Of a DNA stretch of 64,000 bases, positions 1-12,310 are shown one piece after another. The notes beneath the pieces are model-generated. The model did no database searches. It was given only the letters and a program-made list of their open reading frames with translations, and was not told where the DNA came from. Position 1 is the first letter of the stretch. Every line of letters begins with the position of its first letter. The translations under genes were made by a program, and so were the position numbers. The DNA comes from Flaccisagitta enflata (taxonomy: Eukaryota; Chaetognatha; Sagittoidea; Aphragmophora). The stretch is from NCBI GenBank assembly GCA_965153355.1, contig OZ231126.1, positions 108,686,001-108,750,000 of the forward strand, in the 5' to 3' direction.

Positions 1-599
1 GATCTCAATTTTTTTATAGATTAAATAAAATTAAGATACTTAAAATCTATTCTCCAGTCTAAGTTGTCTTTGCTCCCATCGTACTGTAGCAGTGGCATTT
101 TGTTTCCTCGAGTAAGGGATTCATGACCCGAGGGTGTCTGCATGACCGATCCTATGTATATGTTCAATTTTATCATCATAAAGCTCAACACTAATATTCA
201 ACTGATTCGGATAATTGCTTTCCTAGTTCACCATCTTTTTAACTTCATCTGATAAATGTTGCTAATGTTAACGTTTTTCATTTTTGGGCTATTCTTGGGT
301 TAATTTAGGTCAGTCAAGCAGATATGCACGGCTCAAATGCCCTAAAAAATCAATGCTTGTGTTTAGTTTTACCATTTTGAGGCTCCTAACCAACTTTCAA
401 GTAAAACGGATACGGGCTTGCCTCTATCTCTAATCATTTGGTCAGTTTTGGCTAAATTCTGCTAATTTTTTGCCTACTTAGCCAGTTTGAAAGACTCAAA
501 TCCGCTGAAATTGTATGCACGCATTGAGCTTAACCGTTGTGAGATGCTACGCCAAGTTGGGCTTAATCGGATAGTGATTGGCCAAATTATTCAACATTT
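1..599. other. No gene recognised
   Basis: AT-rich sequence without a convincing ORF. From about 300 onward it contains diverged phrases of the tandem repeat that follows (for example CCGTTGTGAGATG near 535), so it is probably the decayed edge of that array. Confidence 0.5.
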
Positions 600-1240
600 T
601 TCATTTTTAGGCCAACATGGGCTGATTTCGGCCTGATTTTGGCCTCATTGCATGATCGTAGCCCTATGAATCGTTGTGACATGTTAGAGGAGACTGTTGT
701 GAGGCTACATTTCAAATTTCATCCAAATCGGACGAAAACTTAAGTTTTTAGACGATTTTTTTTCATTTTTAGGCCAACTTAGCCTGATTTTGGCCTCATT
801 GCATAATTGTAGACCTATAAATCGTTGTGACATGTTAGAGGAGACTGTTGTGAGGCTAAATTTCAAATCTCATCCAAATCGGACAAAAATTTAAGTTTTT
901 AGACAAGTTTTTCATTTTTAGGCCAACCTGGCCTGATTTTGGCCTGATTTCGGCCACATTGCATAATCGTAGCCCTATGAATCGTTGTGACATGGTAGAG
1001 GAGACTGTTGTGAGGCTACATTTCAAATTTCATCCAAATCGGACAAAAATCTTAGTTTTTAGACAAGTTTTTCATTTTTAGGCCAACCTGGCCTGGTTTT
1101 GGCCTGATTTCGGCCACATTGCATGATCGTAGCCCTATGAATCGTTGTGACATAGTAGAGGAGACTGTTGTGAGGCTACATTTCAAATTTCATCCAAATC
1201 GGACAAAAACTTTAGTTTTTAGACGAGTTTGAGTAAATAC
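600..1240. repeat. ~160-bp tandem repeat, about 4 copies
   Basis: The phrase CCTATGAATCGTTGTGACAT recurs at about 662, 813, 973 and 1132. Each copy is followed by a conserved GAGGAGACTGTTGTGAGGCTA and a stretch reading CATCCAAATCGGAC. Spacing is 150-160 bp with a few substitutions between copies. No coding potential is evident. Confidence 0.9.
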
Positions 1241-2059
1241 ATATTAGAATCATAAATTACGCGCAAAAGCGTCGATAACCTTGAAACCCCTAAATTACGA
1301 AGCTTTTTCTCTTTCTCTCTTTATCCAGGTTAAGAGTTAAGCAGACTGCCACCTCGGCGGACTTAGATGTCACCATGTTGTCATGCTTGAAGGGAAAGCT
1401 GTTTTTAACAATATAATAAGCAAGTTAACTAATTCCTGAGTGAAATAAGATGATCGGACCAAGTCAGGACAATTAAAAAGCGTCGATAACCTTGAAACCC
1501 CTAAATTACCGAGGATAGATGGCGTCCAAAAAATGGACGATCGTGTCAATTGAGAAACGCAATCAACTTCTCAGGCGAAGTTGGAGGTTGCAACTATAGA
1601 AAGGACACGTGATATCATGCCAATGATGATAAGTATTATTATTAATGCATAATTAAAAAACATTACTATTTGTCGTCAAAAATGTGGTGTATTTTTGCGT
1701 AGCTTTTCTCTGGCAAATTTCCGTCAATTTTTTCCATCTGATAGCTTTTTTACACTTTTTTTTTCACCAGTCTTGACCATGAGGTCACTGTGGGTTGGAA
1801 TTTCACAGCGTTACTTCATATTTCAGGCTTTTAATGAGTAATACTACTTTAAATGTCAAGCGTAACACTTTTGTTACATCAAAAATACCCTCTTAGGGTG
1901 TCCGTTATGCACAAAAATTAAGCACAAAAAATCGAACGGGTTTTAAATATTGTTGAATTCCCATCTACCCCCCTCAGGGTTACTAGTTCAGTGTAAGGGA
2001 GACAACCTCAAACCTCTAGAAAGCTCAAAAGGAGCTGAAATCTTGCTCGAATCAGAACG
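1241..2059. other. No gene; one 32-bp direct repeat
   Basis: A sequence beginning AAAGCGTCGATAACCTTG and ending CCCCTAAATTAC occurs at about 1266-1297 and again at about 1478-1508. Nothing else is recognised in this AT-rich stretch. Confidence 0.6.
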
Positions 2060-2656
2060 TCATGGATGAATTTGGAAAGAACCATAGAACTTAGTTAGGC
2101 AAGCATGGTGGTACTTGCCTTCAAGGGCGACCAAGTCACCATCACCAAATCTTGCTTGCAATTTTGGATCTTTAATTATTATTGCTATTTCTAGCATTTT
2201 TTTTCCAAATTCTAGCAAAGTTACATTAAACAACCTATCATTTGTCTCCTCCTGACAAAAAATACACTTCATTTTATCAAAAGTTGGCTCTCCCTGTCGT
2301 GTCCTTGATGCTGGAGGTTGCTCAGGATTGGTTTGTGATGCTTCTCTTTTTTTTTTCTCATCATCTATTAGTTTACGGACTTTATTTTCTTGATACTTAA
2401 GCTTACAACTTTTATGCCATTTAGCAAAATTATCAAAAAGAGTTTTTGCTGTTATGTGAGCAGGAACCTTGCATTCATTTCCTAAAGGTAAATCAAAATC
2501 TCTTAATTCTTTTAATCTATCAAGAAATGTTTGAAAAACTTTCATTGTATCTTCTTCTGTAGCTCCTAAGGCATTTCTAGGGCATTTCAACTCCCAAAAA
2601 GAGACATGTTGTTGGCAAATGATGCACAGGCTGTAATTAAGATTAGCCATCTCCAC
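2060..2656 (-). CDS. Protein with two Cys/His clusters, unknown function
   Basis: A 198-residue ORF starting at an ATG. Two similar halves each carry a zinc-ligand-like arrangement. Residues ~11-85 have CIIC, then WHKSC about 70 residues later. Residues ~130-190 have CIFC, then YHHAC about 55 residues later. The halves are joined by a charged Lys/Arg/Glu-rich linker with an SRTRQGE segment. Similar CxxC...HxxC double arrangements occur at the N-terminus of large uncharacterised proteins in invertebrate genomes, many apparently linked to mobile elements; this is from general knowledge and was not searched. The ORF may be the first exon of a longer gene running toward coordinate 1. Function is not known. 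Confidence 0.5.
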   Translation of the reverse strand: MEMANLNYSLCIICQQHVSFWELKCPRNALGATEEDTMKVFQTFLDRLKELRDFDLPLGNECKVPAHITAKTLFDNFAKWHKSCKLKYQENKVRKLIDDEKKKREASQTNPEQPPASRTRQGEPTFDKMKCIFCQEETNDRLFNVTLLEFGKKMLEIAIIIKDPKLQARFGDGDLVALEGKYHHACLTKFYGSFQIHP

Positions 2657-3750
2657 CTAATAGAGTATAGATACTTTATTCAAACAAATACATTTTTTCC
2701 CAAAATAAGGTATGGATTGGATTCTTTTCAGCTTTTCTTTGCACTTACCTCTTAACATGAATATTTTTGATACGTATGATGAAGTTTCAAATGAATTTAA
2801 GCAAATGACCAAAAGATGTTCCCACAAGTCAGCAATTAAGACCTACAAAAAATCATTATGGAAATTAATGATTTCTTTAGTTGTAAACATTTTAGTTGCT
2901 AGTTTCCAACAAGTTTCTTACCTTTTCAAAATCATGCAGATGTTTCTGCAGTCTTGAGCAAGTCCAGGCTAGGGTAAAAAAATTTGTTTCATTGCATAGA
3001 CAATGGTTGAAGCTAGATGAAAAAAAGATATGACTATAAGAATATCACATAATCTTTTCTTTTTATATGAATACAAAATGACCAATAAGAAAATTTATGC
3101 TAACCTCTATCCTTTAAAGGAGATTTTCTATACTTGGATACAATCCCTAGACTATTTGTTGAGAGTTGAGCCAAAAATGTCCCAAAAAGATTCTGAAAAT
3201 AAAAAAAAAATTAATGAGTTTAGATCTTATTCATTAATATTGCTCTTATATATTAATATTGCTCTTTTTGCACAGAAATATATTCTTTAAATTGTCAACT
3301 TACCAATATGTTTTTATGTTGATGTATTCCAAAGGTATCAAAAATGTCTTTCTTTTTCTCTCTTTATTTAGAGTCAGAATAGAATTGGATTTTTTTTTTA
3401 CATGAAGAAAAAAAATCGTTTGTGTTGAGGTCTCATCTTCAAGAGGAAGTTTAACAAAGAACTTTTCGTGGAACACCCGTATTTAAAGGAGTGGTGAAAG
3501 CTGCAATAATATATTCACAGTGAGAAGGAAGTGCTGCAAAATTTACTTTTGGTCAGTCTAATGTCAATAAGTGCAAAGTTGGAAAAACTTTTTCTTACTC
3601 AACTTTCATTCTGAAAAAAGATAGGTTGATAAGCTTTTTTTTAAACAAGAATGTGCACAAGAAATTATCTCTATTTTTCCCTTTAAAAACATTGGTCAGG
3701 AAATACCAAAAAAAACCAGTCACTGTAAAAACATTGGCTCTTTTTCATAT
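2657..3750. other. No gene recognised
   Basis: AT-rich, with only short chance ORFs (2712-2957 and 3030-3290) of low-complexity composition. It may be upstream or intronic sequence of the minus-strand ORF ending at 2656. Confidence 0.4.
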
Positions 3751-3751
3751 C

Positions 3752-3893
3752 AAGGCTGGATACACAGCAATCCAGTTGCGGACAGTTTGGCAGGAGCAGT
3801 AAAGCGTAAACAGCTCAAAATTTAGAAATGTGACAGAATGGACCAACAGATGGACCGACACGGCAAGGTGTAGTCGCGTGTCCGCGACTAGAA
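3752..3893 (-). repeat. rep-H copy 1 (orientation R)
   Basis: Runs from AAGGCTGGATACACAGC to the hairpin AGTCGCGTGTCCGCGACT. The stem is perfect. A short GGACCAACAGATGGACCGAC tract lies inside. Confidence 0.8.
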
Positions 3894-4318
3894 ATGTTTT
3901 TAGAAATGAGCCAATAAAATATCATATTTCTTGACTTCTTACGGTTATGCCCATTACTGCGCCAAGCTTACCCTAGACTAATGTATTCTTTTTGAGGAAA
4001 AGGAAGTTTTTCTCAGCATGCATTTGGTCGTGTAAAAATGATGAGGTTAGTGATGTAGGAAGAGTTTTTGAGATTCTTCAAATCCCTGTTGATCCGCCCT
4101 GGCCTCCTTTAAAGCGTCACAGGGTAAACATTGAACCAGCATTAGTGAGAGCTTACTCCCATGGGTCAAATTCAGGCGCCTAAACTTTTTCTCTCTTGCT
4201 TTCCTCACTTTTTCTGTTTGGTTTTTATTTTCTTTTTGGATTTTCCTTTCCTTTTCGCTTCCTATCTTTATGTCTGTCTTTCTTTCTTTATTTACTTGTG
4301 TCTATCTGTCTCTATCTG

Positions 4319-4378
<60 letters not shown>

Positions 4379-5229
4379 TTGTGTATCATAAAATAACAGT
4401 CTGAAAAATAACGATATATTTCTTTTTAGCTTTATATTTTATGCAACAATCAAATTTTTGCGTATTTTCTCATTACAGCAACTTGCTGCAGCATCACCGA
4501 AACATCTGAAATAACTGTATTTCTTTTATTTTCAGTATAATTTATCATTACTTACCTACATATCATATTGACTTTTTTTTTGTCATTTGCTAAACAATAA
4601 AACAAAAAAAGGCGATTTTTTTCATTTTTAGCATCTTGTAGCAACATGCTGCAGCACTAAAACTTGCTGGAGGGTCATGATTCTTTTTTTAACAGTAGAA
4701 TATATTATATACTTACCTTATCAAACATTTTTTTTGGAAAAACATCATTATTTCTTGCAATACTCTAATTTGCAACACATTGTTTCCGGTAATGCAGCAA
4801 TTTGCAGCAAATTTTTCATTTTTGAGCCTGGTAACCCTTCTGGATGGAAAGAGCATGTAAAAATGTACCAGAATCCCAAGTTTCATATAGTTTGCCAGAT
4901 TTGAAGCCTAGAAACCTCTACCCGGTGGAACATAAGAAGAAGTTGTGCCAACAGTCCGTCCGGTTTCCTTTGTAAATGGGGATGGTCCATTGTTGGACCC
5001 ACATGTCATGATGCCCGAGCTAACAAGTTTTCATTGGCTCTTGTTACATTTGACAACGCCAGATTGAATGAACAAATGGACAATGTCTTTGAATTGGACT
5101 AACTGACTGACACGGGGCTTTCCTTTGGGGGCATTCACTACCCGGGGAATAAAGCCCATGGACAACATCAGTGTGACAGAAATCTGGGGGGCGTTCACTC
5201 CTCAGATGGAAATCCACTACAACAACAAC
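3894..5229. other. No gene; CT microsatellite and loose repeats
   Basis: A (TC)n run lies at 4321-4372. Three loosely related segments around GCAACTTGCTGCAGCA (about 4480, 4640 and 4793) suggest an old ~165-bp repeat. No recognisable gene was found. The last ~200 bp may be the degraded upstream part of the BEL/Pao pol that follows. Confidence 0.5.
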
Positions 5230-5276
5230 AACAACAGCCCTCACAACAACAGTCGAGCAAGCATTCAATTGAGGAT

Positions 5277-6167
5277 ATGCGGGCTCTTAAGATTATGCAG
5301 GATACTGTCAGGCTCGTGGATGGTCAGTATGAAGTCGGAGCCATTTTTGACAAGCCTGATGAGGAAGTGGTGGAGGAAATGAATAAGATCCCTTCCGCCA
5401 ACACCGCAATTCGCCGCCTGCATCGTCTGGGTGACAAACTGGCTGACAATCCAGATGAGTGGAATATGGTCAAGACTCATGTCAACCTGTTGGTTGAAAA
5501 GGGCTATGCCGAAAGGGTTGGCAAGTACCCTGAGGCATTGCAAGATGCCCCAAAGGACCGGCCTGTATTTTAAATTCCACTGCATCCCACCCAAGATAAA
5601 CGGAAGCCAGAAAAGCGCCAAATTACGCATGACTGTGCAGCCAAGACACACAGGAAATGTCTTAATGACTTTTTCCTCAAGGGCCCAGATTTGGCAGCTT
5701 CTTTGCTCCATTTGTTATTGCGCTTTAGGCAACATCCTTACACCCTCATGGGTGACATTGGTGATTTCTTAATGAGGGTTCTCTTTCCTAGGAAAGATTG
5801 TGATGCCTTCCTTTTCTTGTTTTGGAGGAACGACCCAGGGTCGATAATTGATGTCCTAAGGATGATGGTCCATTTATTTGGCGCAAAACCCAGTTCATCC
5901 GTCGCAACTTTTGCATTGCAACAGTGTGCAAGAGACAATGCCGCCGACTTCTCTCCTGAGGCAATTGCAGCAATCTTGAACGACTTCTACTGCGACGATT
6001 TCTTAAAAAACTTGGAGCTTGAGAAGACTTGCATAAGGCTGATTGATGAATTGACTGACATTTGTAGCCGCGGCGGATTCCATCTTACTAAGTGGGTCTC
6101 AAGTTTGGGAGGTCATTCCCAAAGAAAAGCTTGCAAAGCCAGTCAAGAATTTTCAAACAGCCGATGA
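5277..6167 (+). pseudogene. BEL/Pao reverse transcriptase
   Basis: One frame runs through this span with a single TAA at 5571-5573. Residues before the stop (MQDTVRLVDGQYEVGAIF) match the entry of the Pao RT domain. After the stop the frame continues with a KGPDLAASLLHLLLRFRQ segment and a DIGDF segment, which fits the first catalytic Asp. The catalytic FYCDDFL follows, a YxDD-type box with Cys at the variable position. The frame is lost after the KWVSSL segment near 6108, where the next segment continues in another frame. It would copy element RNA into cDNA if intact; it is not intact. Confidence 0.85.
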
Positions 6168-7191
6168 CAAGCAAGCAATGTTGATTGAGCACACTCTTGT
6201 TATGAAATACAACGTAGAAGAAGATGTTTTTCTCACTGAAGTTGCCGAGAAATACCTGAAAAATCCGCCCACAAATCGCCGTCAAGTTTTAGGGCTGATT
6301 CATGCCATTTTTGACCCGTTGGGTCTCAAGGGCCAATTCACTTTATTGGGCAAAATTGAATTGCAAAAATTCCGCCAGATGGAGCTTGGTTGGGATGACC
6401 CGATCGCTGAAAAAGCAATGGAACCTTTCCTCCAATGGTTCCTCTCTATCCCAACTCTCATCAACCACAAAGTGCCATGATGGATTGGCTCCCATTCAAT
6501 AGCGAAAGGGGCCAAGAGACGATTTCACTTCTTCTCTGATGCGAGTTTAGTGGGAATTGCAGCTTGTTGCTATGTATGGTTTATTGACGAGTTTGGTGTC
6601 ATCCATGTCTCTCTGGTCATGTCCAAATGTCATGTGATGCCAGCCAACGAAAAGACAAGCTGCCTTCATGGATCCACTCCCAGAGCAGAATTAGTCGGCG
6701 TAATGAAGGCCAAAGACATGGCAATCACAGTCAGTGAGGCTTACAATGTCCCAATGAAAGAATTTACCTTCTGGACCGACTCCTCCACTGTCATTCGTCA
6801 AACCGTCAACCCGGCTTTGAAACTCGAGACATTTGTTCAAAATCACGTCGCCAAATTCTTGGAAGTGATATCTCCAACTCAAATCCGCTTTGTTCCTGGT
6901 CCTTTGAATCCTGCTGATCCGGCCTCAAGGGGCATAAAAGCAGATGATGAAAAGAGTTGGTTCCTTTTCAATAACGGGCCCCCATTCCTTAAACTGCCGC
7001 CGGATCAATGGCCTGAATGTCCATTTGGCATCGAAGAAGAAGAGGAAGGGGAGGAAGAGGAGGAGGAGGAAGAGGAAGAATCCGCGATTGGAGCTTCGAT
7101 TCTCGCCGTTAAAACTGCTTCTCCAAATGATCACTTCGTTTTCAAGTTGGCCAAATTCACTTCTTCTTGGGATAACTCGTTAAGAGAGTGA
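6115..7191 (+). pseudogene. BEL/Pao RT C-terminus and RNase H
   Basis: One frame carries HAIFDPLGLKGQF, the typical FDPLG box after the Pao RT, and then a TGA at 6478-6480. The RNase H-like region follows: FFSDASLVGIAACC (first Asp), PRAELVGV (Glu), FTFWTDSSTVI (second Asp) and NPADPASRG. A run of about 20 Glu codons near 7030-7080 is an odd insertion that has probably expanded from a GAA/GAG microsatellite. The region then degrades toward the integrase. Confidence 0.85.
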
Positions 7192-7199
7192 ATATTTTG

Positions 7200-8410
7200 C
7201 GTTGTTTCTGTCAATATCTCAAGGCAAAGGCAGGAAAAGAGTCACCAACAAGCCTCAAATCAAAAATTACCTTCTCTCTTTCTGCATCTGACTACCGACG
7301 CGCATATCAAGTTATTTTCTCAGCCAGTCAAAAAGAGAAATTTCCCTCCAAGTTTGATTCAATTGAAAGGGAGAAAAAAGTCACCAAGCAGTCGAAAATT
7401 GTCTCTCTCTCTCCTTAGCTAGATGAAGAAAACAAAAACCTACCATTACTTCGCCTTAGTGGCCGAATCCACCGCCGTGAAGATGGAAAAAAAATTCATC
7501 CAATCATCCCATCATTCTACCGCGCGATCACCTCATCGTGCCTCTACTAATTCAGCATCATCATCAAATCCACGGTCACGTTGGGATACAACATACGCGC
7601 GCAAATTTACGACAATCAGTCTGGATTATCCAAGATGGCGCCGCCGTCCGCAGCGTCCTTCGAAAATGCCTCAAATGTCGACGCGACGAAGGCGCCGTTC
7701 TACAGCAAGAGATGGCACCACTTCCCAACTTTCGCGTTACGGCATCTCATGTTTTCTGTCATACGGGAGTTGACTTTTGTGGCCCATATCACGTCAAATC
7801 CAAAGGGTGTTCACGTCCTAAGCGGTACGTCTGTCTGGTTACCTGCGCAGCAACAAGGGCTGTGCATTGCGAAGTCACTGACGGCCTTGATGTACATTCC
7901 TTCATCCTTGCTCTTTCTCGCTTCCACGCCCGTCGACCCGGCCTTCGTCACCTCAAAAGCGACAACGGCACTAACTTCTGTGCAGGAGAGTGCGAATTAA
8001 GGGAGGAATTTAGCAAGTGGAAAGAAAAGGTGAACAACGAATTCGCTGTCAAAGGTATCCAATGGACATTTTCTCCTCCATCTGCGCCTCACACTGGAGG
8101 GATGTGGGAACGCCTCGTCAAGTCATTCAAAAAAGTTTTCAACGGCCTCCTTGACAAAAACGACATTGGCGCCGACGCCTTCCACACGCTCGTTGTCGTC
8201 GCCGAAGGGATACTCAATTCCCGTCCAATAACGCCAATTTCTTCCGATCCAAATGACTTTGACGCATTAACGCCAAATTCATTTCTCAATCCCGGCGTCG
8301 TTACGACGGAATCGGTTCATATTCTACCGCCATCCTCCGAAATTCCGCCACGCATCCTCCTCTCTACTTGGCGCCATGTCCGCAATCTCGCTGACGCCTT
8401 TCGGCGCTGC
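7200..8410 (+). pseudogene. BEL/Pao integrase core
   Basis: From 7538 the frame is open to 8413. It contains a zinc-type CLKC segment, GVDFCGPYHV (first catalytic Asp), SDNGTNFCAGE (second Asp), APHTGGMWERLVKSFK (catalytic Glu in WER) and NSRPITPIS, the usual Pao landmarks. The preceding 7200-7537 holds scattered matches to the RNase H-integrase linker (HPIIPSFYRAI) in a different frame, with several stops. The open frame ends with RRC and TGA at 8411-8413, where relatives usually have Trp. Confidence 0.9.
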
Positions 8411-8413
8411 TGA

Positions 8414-8695
8414 AAACGCGAATACGTGACGGCGCTGCAGCAGCACCCAAAGTGGACCGGAAGTCGCCGCAACATCAAGATTGGCGACGTCGTCCTCTTC
8501 GCCAAAAATTCCCCGCGTGACGATTGGAATATCGCCCGCATCATCGAAACTTTTCCCAATCGCGAGGGCAAAGTTCGCCGCGTCCGCCTCCGCATGAAGA
8601 GGCAAAAAAGAATTGGAACGCCATGTCAACTCTCTCGTCCTCCTGGAGGCCGTGGACAAAGAATTGGCGCCTGGCGGACGTGATTCCGCCAAAAC
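8414..8695 (+). pseudogene. BEL/Pao integrase C-terminal domain
   Basis: The same frame continues past the TGA with KREYVTALQQHPKWTG and then NIKIGDVVLF, a beta-barrel-like DNA-binding end with a WNIARI segment. This shows the stop at 8411-8413 is a single nonsense change rather than the natural end of the protein. Confidence 0.8.
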
Positions 8696-8730
8696 GACGA
8701 GCAAATAGAATGAGTGGTAAATCAGAATAG

Positions 8731-10005
8731 AGCCTTTACCGAATTATGATCATTTGGGGAAAATCTAACATGCGATGGAAAGTGCATAATCATCCAACGG
8801 AAGGAAGATCTTATTTTCGGTAATTGTATACATTCTTTCTTTTCATACTCTAACTCTTTCCTAGTCCTTTCTCGTCAGTTAGAATTTGCTCCTATTGCTT
8901 GTTTCATGATAATAATGTTGTCGTTGATGCGCCATCAAAATTGTGGAAAAAAGTGATATAAATTCTGGCTCTTAAATAACATCAACGCCCGCTCATCCGC
9001 TCCATCGACTTGCTCCTACGAATTCTTCGCTACAATGACTACTACGCTTCTGCTCCTATGACTATCCCTTCATTTTCTAACTGTTAACTCTCCATGGTTC
9101 TTTAGGATTCGATATTTATGGGAATTTTGGACGTGGGGGGCAGGAGGAAGGTTTGTTATTGTTTACATTTTTGTTTGCGTTGACAATTACCCTGAAATTA
9201 ACGACGCTTATTTTTTTCCATTTCTAAGTTTATTTATGTTGCATCTACTACTCAATGCGGTCAGAGGTGCTTTATTTTTCTTTCTTTCTATACATTCTTA
9301 GATTGTCATGACCACTTTGAGGCTCCAGGCAGTAATATTTTTGAATGTATTAGTTTTCTTTTCTTTTTCCGTTGGCTATTACTCGTTCTAAGTAATGCCT
9401 GATTATTGCTTTCTTACAAATTCAAAAAGAGAACCGTTTGTCCTTGTTAGTATTCACAATAGGTTCCATTTCATTTTTAGTAGGTCTTTCATTTCACGTG
9501 ATAGCTGATTCATTTATGCCCTAGCTGTTTCATTTTCTCCCCTAAATCTGCTTAAGATGAAAATGACGAAACTTGGTAGGATACGAATGTTTACATTTTC
9601 ATTTATATCTTTTTCACGCATGTTTTATGGGTAGCTATGTTTTTCAGCTCCCTGGTGGGGGGTGTGGCGGTCTCCGCGGTTGATCATTTGTTTTTTGAGT
9701 CTTAACTTACTCGAGTTTGTTTTAACTTTCCTCCTCCGTCGCTCTCTCAATTCTAAAGATTCCAAATTTGCCCAAATTTGCCAAAGGCTTGCGCTAAATA
9801 TTTCCTCTTCTTTAGAACGTATATACATTGGTTAAGAAATCGTTCGTCCTTAATTTTTTCCTTTTTTCCTTATTTTTTTGTTTAGAAGAAAGGAAGACGA
9901 AGTGATACTAATGGTTCTCTTATCCTTTTCAGATTGAATATGCGTAATATCAATTAATGCCTGGTTACCCGTTTATGCTGGAATTACGTTGAAGTTTCGC
10001 AGGTA
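8731..10005. other. No gene recognised
   Basis: AT-rich, T-rich sequence. It may include the 3' end of the BEL/Pao element, but no LTR could be matched to sequence upstream of 5230. Confidence 0.4.
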
Positions 10006-10658
10006 CAGCTGGAGAGCGTCAAACCCGTTGGAATTGGCGGGGCCACTCTCAAACTCGCTGATTCCAACAGTTTTAACAGGATTTTTTCATAGTTTATATA
10101 GTAAAAAAGATAAATGTCTATTTTTATCAAAATAGGTCATTTTCAATTTATTTCGTTTTCTGCCCATTAAGGGCCCCTAGGGGGCTGATATTGGTGATGC
10201 ATTAATCTGGAATACTCCCCACCCCTAAGGGGCCCCAAATTGGGGTGAAAAAATTTTCATGTTAAATCCGCTGATTTTAACGGGGGCAGGCTCACTTTTT
10301 TACGTGACCATGCTAAAACCGCTGATTTTAACAGGTTTGACGCCAAAATTCCATATCTTGATCCTCCAATTGATTGTCTAACATCATGGGACCTCATATG
10401 GTGACAAAAAAGAGTATGTGAGCACACATGAGCAAGCATAAGCATGCATGAGCAAGCATGAGTATGCATGAGCAAGTATGTTAAAACCGCTGATCTTAAC
10501 AGGTTTATTGGCAAAATTTCCTTTTTTGATCCTCCACATGCTCATCTTACATTATGAGACCATATATGGTGACAAAACAAGTCATCCAAGGATCGCACAT
10601 GGTCAGCGGTACCCGATGCCCTGCTTGGAGTGATTAGCTGAAGAAGTGGAGTGAGAGC

Positions 10659-11118
10659 AGGGCAGCGGCCCCAAAGGGCCGATGTCCTGTAGGACACAGG
10701 GGTGAATTTCCATACGTCCTGAGAGGGCATATTTGGGGTAATTTTCCGTGATATTCATTGGGAATTTTGGCCTGAGAGGCTGGATTTAGGGTCCAAGAGG
10801 CTGGATTTGAGGCCCATGAGGCTGGATTTGAGGCCTGAGAGGCTGGATTTGAGGCCTGAGAGGCTGGTTTTGAGGCTAGATTTGAGGCCTGAAAGGCTGG
10901 ATTTGAGGCCTGGAAGGCTGGATTTGAGGCCTGAGAGGCCAGATTTGAGGCCTTAGACGCCAGATTTGAGGCCTGAGAGGCTGGATTTGAGGCCTGAAAG
11001 GCTTGAGAAGCTTCAGAGGGGGGGGACGTACGTACGGACGGACGGACGGACGTACGGACGGACGTATGGAAATTCACCCCTGTGTCCTACAGGACATCGG
11101 CCCTTTGGGGCCGCTGCC
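10659..11118. mobile_element. GGGCAGCGG terminal-inverted-repeat element, copy 1
   Basis: The left end GGGCAGCGGCCCCAAAGGGC and the following GATGTCCTGTAGGACACAGG return as the inverted complement at about 11060-11118. The ~55-bp terminal repeats contain a small perfect hairpin, TGTCCTGTAGGACA. The interior is a tandem of ~20 bp with the phrase GAGGCTGGATTTGAGGCCTG. No transposase is present. Confidence 0.85.
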
Positions 11119-11829
11119 CAAAAAGCATGTGAGCACACATGAGCAAGCATGAGCAAGCATGCTAAAACTGTTGATTTTAACAGATTTAAAGCCAAAATTC
11201 CCTATTTTGATCCTCTTCATGCTTATCTAACATTATGAGACCCTTTATGGTAACAAAAAATAGTAAGAGAGCACACATGAGCAAGCATGAGCAAACATGA
11301 GCAAGCATGTTAAAAACGCTGATTTTAACAGGTTTAATGCTAAATTCCCCATGTTGTTCCTCCACATGCTTGCTTTAATGGTGACAAAAAAGAGTAAGTA
11401 AGAACACATGAGCAAGCATGAGCAAGCCTGCTAAAATCGCTGAATCTAACAGGTTTAACCCCAGTGTTCCCTATTTTGATCCTCTACATGCTTATCTAAT
11501 ATTATGAGACCCTATATGGGGACATAAAGAGTAAGTAAGCACACTCACTCACTTGTCAGTACAATGACGGATGGTGAAAGGATGTTGATTCAGCCTGTGA
11601 TGTAATTCAGAGACATTTGCCGTTAAACCCGCTGAAATTGGTTTCATGAGCCTTGTGTTCTCATTTTTTCTCATTCATTCTTATGGTCCCTAAAAAGCTC
11701 AATCTCCAAAGAGCAAAAATGACAAATTTGAGCTAAACTTGCTGAAATTGGCAATCTAAGCATGCTTGCTCATTATGTTGACTCAGAACATGCTGGTTTT
11801 ATCCCACCACCATGTTCACTATCAGGGGC

Positions 11830-11972
11830 TGTATTTGAGGTCACTTTATCATTTGAGCAGGAGCAGTGAGGCCAAAGACCACAAAAACAAAACAAAAAAG
11901 TAGAGTGTGACAAACTGACGGACCGACGGACCGACAAAGTGGGTTGTAGAGTCGCGTAGCAGGCGACTAAAA
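11830..11972 (-). repeat. rep-H copy 2 (orientation R, partial)
   Basis: Has GAGCAGGAGCAGTGAGGCC, a GACGGACCGACGGACCGAC tract and the terminal hairpin AGTCGCGTAGCAGGCGACT followed by AAAAA. The outer GGCCGGATACACGGC end is missing. Confidence 0.75.
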
Positions 11973-12028
11973 ACTACTTTGAGCCATATCAAGCCTAACT
12001 TTCTTTCCTAATGATTTCTTGAAAAACA

Positions 12029-12310
12029 AGGCTAGACAGTCGGGCAGGGGCAGTAATGCGATAACCACTTGCAATTTTGGAAAGTGATAGAGAGACCAAT
12101 GAATGTTTTTTTAGTTTTGTGCCACGCAACTCAACACCCCGCTCTTTCCGTCTGTCTGTCCATCAGTCAAGTGGTCAGTAAGTTGGTCCCCTTTTTACTT
12201 TTTTGGCGTTTTGATTGTTCTAAGCACAGTGGTCCTGCCCAAATGCCCTTCTCTATCACTGCCCCTGCCCACCCACAGGTAACTACGGAGGCTGTGTTTC
12301 TGGCCTTGTT
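12029..12310 (+). repeat. rep-H copy 3 (F) with partial R fragment
   Basis: An R fragment (GGGCAGGGGCAGTAATGCG) at about 12040 precedes an F copy running from TGCCACGCAACTC, through a (GTCTGTCC)-like tract, to GCCCCTGCCCACCCACAG and CTGGCCTTGTT near 12310. Confidence 0.7.

Larger units (their letters stand above)
5230..8730 (+). mobile_element. Decayed BEL/Pao retrotransposon pol
   Basis: Collinear reverse transcriptase, RNase H and integrase segments of the BEL/Pao type lie on the + strand. They are broken by in-frame stops at 5571-5573, 6478-6480 and 8411-8413, by a frameshift near 6108-6115 and by scrambled sequence at 7190-7540. LTRs were not recognised and gag is absent here. The domain order RT, RNase H, integrase fits LTR elements. 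The motif style (YCDDFL, GTNF, WERLVKSFK, NSRPIT) fits BEL/Pao rather than Ty3 or Ty1. Confidence 0.9.

Noticed and set aside
10634-11195. Apparent SQASNPASQASN repeat protein
   Set aside because: It is the translation of the minisatellite inside the GGGCAGCGG element; the frame crosses terminal repeats.
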